The position numbers and the translations under genes were made by a program. The notes beneath the pieces were generated by a model, which saw only the letters and a list, made by a program, of their open reading frames with translations, had not been told where the DNA came from and did no database searches. A DNA stretch of 64,000 nt, from assembly GCF_009617995.1 (NCBI RefSeq), contig NZ_CP044129.1, positions 2,480,001 to 2,544,000 of the forward strand, written 5' to 3'. Shown here one piece after another: positions 61,872-64,000 of the stretch (positions are counted from its first letter, which is position 1; every line of letters starts with the position of its first letter). The stretch comes from Halomicrobium sp. LC1Hm. Its GTDB lineage: Archaea > Halobacteriota > Halobacteria > Halobacteriales > Haloarculaceae.

Positions 61872-61948
61872 TACTGCCGGCTGTCACTTCGTGACGAGCT
61901 TCGCCACCCGGGGTGGCGAAATCGGTCACAGATGTCAGCCGGTAGTAT
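61871..61948 (+). repeat. 80 bp dispersed palindromic repeat (family 1), copy 7
   Basis: ATACTGCCGGCTGTCACTTC ... CACAGATGTCAGCCGGTAGTAT with the hairpin TTCGCCACCC/GGGTGGCGAA. It lies between the convergent glycosyltransferase and QueC-like genes, and its first A is the last base of the glycosyltransferase TGA. Confidence 0.88.
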
Positions 61949-61975
61949 GATACTGTTTGCCACCTCAGAGCGCGG

Positions 61976-63307
61976 TCAGTTGTACGGTTTCGGCCGTAGT
62001 CGGTCGTAGACCGGATAGAGGTACTCGTAGAGCTCGTACGGCGCGTTTCGCGCGCCCACGCGAAGCAGCTTCACCCAGGCGGGCTGGGTCGACCGCTCGA
62101 CGTTGTCCGCGAAGTCGTTGTCCGCGAGCCACGCGAGGAACTCGTTGGCCCCGTCGTCGTCGGGCCACTCCTCGGCGGGGAGGTGGTCCTGGATGTCTTC
62201 CCAGTAGTACCGGACGTGCTCGTCCAGCGCCCAGTCGTTCGTCTCGAAGCGCTCGATTGCGTAGTGGTACCACTCCTCGTCGACCCGGTAGCCGAAGTCG
62301 TTGGGATCGACGCCGGCCAGCAAGAGCCCGGTCGCCGTCCGGACGCACTTCTCACAGCGGTTGCAGTTCCCGCCCGCGTCGTCGTACGTACAGGTCCGGA
62401 TCACGAACGGAGCACCCGTTTCGCGGGCGTAGTCGGCCAGCAGCTCCAGCTTGTCCTGGCGCGTGATCTCGAAGGCGTCGTGGTGGCCCCGCGTGCCCGC
62501 CCACCGGACGTTGTCGTCGATGTCCGGATGCGATCCCCACGGCGACCCGCGGCCCGGCCAGGTGACCGACTCCAGCTCGAACCCGTCCCAGTGGGTCGAG
62601 CCCATGTGGACGACGCCGTACCCCTGGCTGTAGGCCAGCGGCGCGCAGACTCCGAGCAGCCCGATGCCGTGGCCGACGCCGCTGTACCACCCGCCGTCTG
62701 TGTGGTGCTTGTAGTGGACGTTCAACATCGTGTGATCGAGGAAAGCAGAGATGTCCGCCGTGACGCCGTGGGTCGGACAGTCCTCTCGCTGGGCAAATCG
62801 GTCCACGTGACCCATGGCCCGCTCCCAGCGATCGTCCTCGTCGACGCCGATCACCCAGCCCTGAATCGCGATCAGCGCGGGGTCGGCCTCGCGATGTCGG
62901 ACGTACGTCGCCAGCGAGTCGACACCGCCGCTGAACAGCTGTGCCGTCCCGTCGAACGAACCCGGTTCGTGACGGTGCTCCGTGATCCGCTCGGCCCGGA
63001 GCGCCCCGCCGTCGATGAACGCGGGGTACATCCGCGACAGCGTGTCTCGGACCGCGTCGAGGCTGTCGACGAACTGTCGGTCGACGGCCTCCACGACGAC
63101 GGTGCTGTCGGTCGCCCACGCGACCGGACAGACCTGCGCGAGGACCGGAATCGTCGCGATACCGTACGGGACCTCGCTCACGTCTACGTCGTACGACACC
63201 GAAAACGTCGAGGCGTCGAAGAAGCGCCGCAGGTCTCGCGAGTACTCGACCGTGTACTCGATCGACCGCTCCCCGATCGACACGTCCGCGACGACGATCT
63301 CAGACAT
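61976..63307 (-). CDS. PP-loop (QueC-like) adenylating protein of unknown pathway
   Basis: 443 residues. An N-type ATP pyrophosphatase motif LFSGGVDSLATYVRH near 127 (SGGxDS) and a C-terminal Cys cluster GGNCNRCEKCVRTATGLLLA near 325 resemble 7-cyano-7-deazaguanine synthase (QueC), but the protein is about twice as long. It has an extra N-terminal domain and a C-terminal ~100-residue extension rich in aromatic residues. It is not canonical QueC. Located next to a glycosyltransferase, it may amidate or otherwise activate a carboxyl group in a surface-glycan precursor (inference). Confidence 0.78.
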   Translation of the reverse strand: MSEIVVADVSIGERSIEYTVEYSRDLRRFFDASTFSVSYDVDVSEVPYGIATIPVLAQVCPVAWATDSTVVVEAVDRQFVDSLDAVRDTLSRMYPAFIDGGALRAERITEHRHEPGSFDGTAQLFSGGVDSLATYVRHREADPALIAIQGWVIGVDEDDRWERAMGHVDRFAQREDCPTHGVTADISAFLDHTMLNVHYKHHTDGGWYSGVGHGIGLLGVCAPLAYSQGYGVVHMGSTHWDGFELESVTWPGRGSPWGSHPDIDDNVRWAGTRGHHDAFEITRQDKLELLADYARETGAPFVIRTCTYDDAGGNCNRCEKCVRTATGLLLAGVDPNDFGYRVDEEWYHYAIERFETNDWALDEHVRYYWEDIQDHLPAEEWPDDDGANEFLAWLADNDFADNVERSTQPAWVKLLRVGARNAPYELYEYLYPVYDRLRPKPYN

Positions 63308-63493
63308 CCTCGCCCACCCAGCCAGGTCGACGCCGATCGACGCCGTGCGTGGTCCGTGCAGTAATCATCCACTCCGATCCAGGGGTGGCGATCGGTTAGT
63401 TACGACGCGCCTGCGAGCACCGCTGCTGGCGGGTAAGCTGTGGCTGTCACGACCGTCGAACGCGCCAGAGAGGACCGAGCAAGGCGCTCGGGC

Positions 63494-64000
63494 TTACCCC
63501 TCGGTGTGGTTGTCGTAGAACGCGACGGAGAACGCGGATCGGAACGGCGTCAGGACGACCGCAACGACGAACGAGTAGAGGATGATGCCGACTCGGGACG
63601 CCAGTGCCGTGCCAGTCAAACTGGTCGGTCCCATGGCCCCACCGGCCGCCGCTCCACTGTCGAGTCCGCCACCCAGCAGTGGCAACAAGAACAGCGCGAT
63701 CGTCGGCACGGACACCAGCAGACCGATCACGAGGTTGATGACGCTGAAGCCGAGCGCCTGAACGATGTTGTCGAGGACGACGCTGATACTGTTGCGGAAG
63801 CCGTCGACGACACCGACGTCGTCGACCACGATCGCAGTGGCGTAGAACTGGATGAAGAACATCACCAGTAGGAACACGAGCACGAGAACGGCCACCAGGA
63901 GGATCGAGACGATACCGAACCCGCCCAGCATCGAGTCACTCGTCGCGCCAGCGCCGCCGTTCGTCATGGCCATCGCACCGAACCCGACGACGAACAGCGC
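63494..64000 (-). CDS. Multi-pass membrane protein, 5' end beyond the window
   Basis: The frame remains open to the last base, so this is the C-terminal 168 residues. Three to four membrane helices (FGIVSILLVAVLVLVFLLVM, ALGFSVINLVIGLLVSVPTI, GIILYSFVVAVVLTPFRSAF) and an amphipathic segment VVDGFRNSISVVLDN resemble haloarchaeal DUF7847/YciC-type membrane proteins. Function unknown. The 186 bp downstream (63308-63493) contain no gene. Confidence 0.7.
   Translation of the reverse strand, partial: ALFVVGFGAMAMTNGGAGATSDSMLGGFGIVSILLVAVLVLVFLLVMFFIQFYATAIVVDDVGVVDGFRNSISVVLDNIVQALGFSVINLVIGLLVSVPTIALFLLPLLGGGLDSGAAAGGAMGPTSLTGTALASRVGIILYSFVVAVVLTPFRSAFSVAFYDNHTEG

Noticed and set aside
1-64000. 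tRNA or rRNA genes, including one as att target
   Set aside because: No tRNA-like T-loop/acceptor combinations were seen when reading both strands. The element's attachment site is in a protein gene. A covariance-model scan would be the definitive test.

Overview
This 64 kb window is chromosomal DNA of a halophilic archaeon (class Halobacteria). The evidence is high GC, very acidic proteins, Tat-type lipoproteins (twin Arg plus a lipobox Cys), TATA-type promoters close to start codons, many ATGA/GTGA gene overlaps, a haloarchaeal rod-determining factor, and archaeal cobamide salvage genes. The family Haloarculaceae is a guess. I saw no rRNA, tRNA, CRISPR array or transposase.

Layout. 1-7.6 kb: minus-strand oligopeptide ABC transporter operon (binding lipoprotein, two permeases, two ATPases) ending in an inositol-phosphatase gene cut by the window edge. 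7.7-9.8 kb: small acidic protein, metallophosphoesterase, RdfA. 9.9-14.6 kb: sugar-acid locus with two D-galactonate dehydratase paralogues, an IclR regulator and an SDR dehydrogenase. 14.9-24 kb: DHH phosphoesterase, a lipoprotein and a membrane winged-helix protein facing each other across a promoter with twin palindromes, DUF4870 protein, acyl-CoA synthetase, PH-domain and Yip1-like membrane proteins, two tandem beta-propeller lipoproteins. 24.3-29.8 kb: P-type cation ATPase, DUF2267, tandem Usp, DUF211 plus VIT1-like pair.

30.2-45.9 kb is a type IV pilus operon (secretion ATPase, PilC/TadC-like platform, pilin-like proteins). Its ATPase gene is cut immediately after the Walker A motif by an 8.1 kb integrated element (31624-39714). 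The element carries a tyrosine integrase in an SNJ2-like three-gene operon, HNH and exonuclease/endonuclease/phosphatase-fold nucleases, small regulators, and a DUF2213 prohead-protease-like protein, but no recognisable capsid, portal, terminase or replication gene. Its ends have an 8 bp direct repeat and 19 bp inverted arms. Precise excision would restore a 737-codon ATPase, so the insertion could act as a reversible switch for piliation.

46-51.2 kb: two regulators, a MinD/ParA-like ATPase with a partner of unknown function, and a secreted seven-blade FG-GAP protein with about 40 PTDT repeats. 51.4-56.8 kb: a compact cobamide salvage operon (HAD phosphatase, CbiB, CobS, CobY, CobD-like, CbiZ, CobA). 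57-64 kb: aldo/keto reductase, zinc-ribbon microprotein, S9 peptidase, glycosyltransferase 2, QueC-like PP-loop protein, and a membrane protein cut by the window end.

Two families of dispersed intergenic palindromes run through the chromosome. One is about 80 bp (seven copies) with ends ATACTGCCGGCTGT and a central hairpin. In four cases its first base is the last base of a neighbouring gene's TGA stop. The second is about 75 bp (two copies) around CCGGTGAGCGTC.
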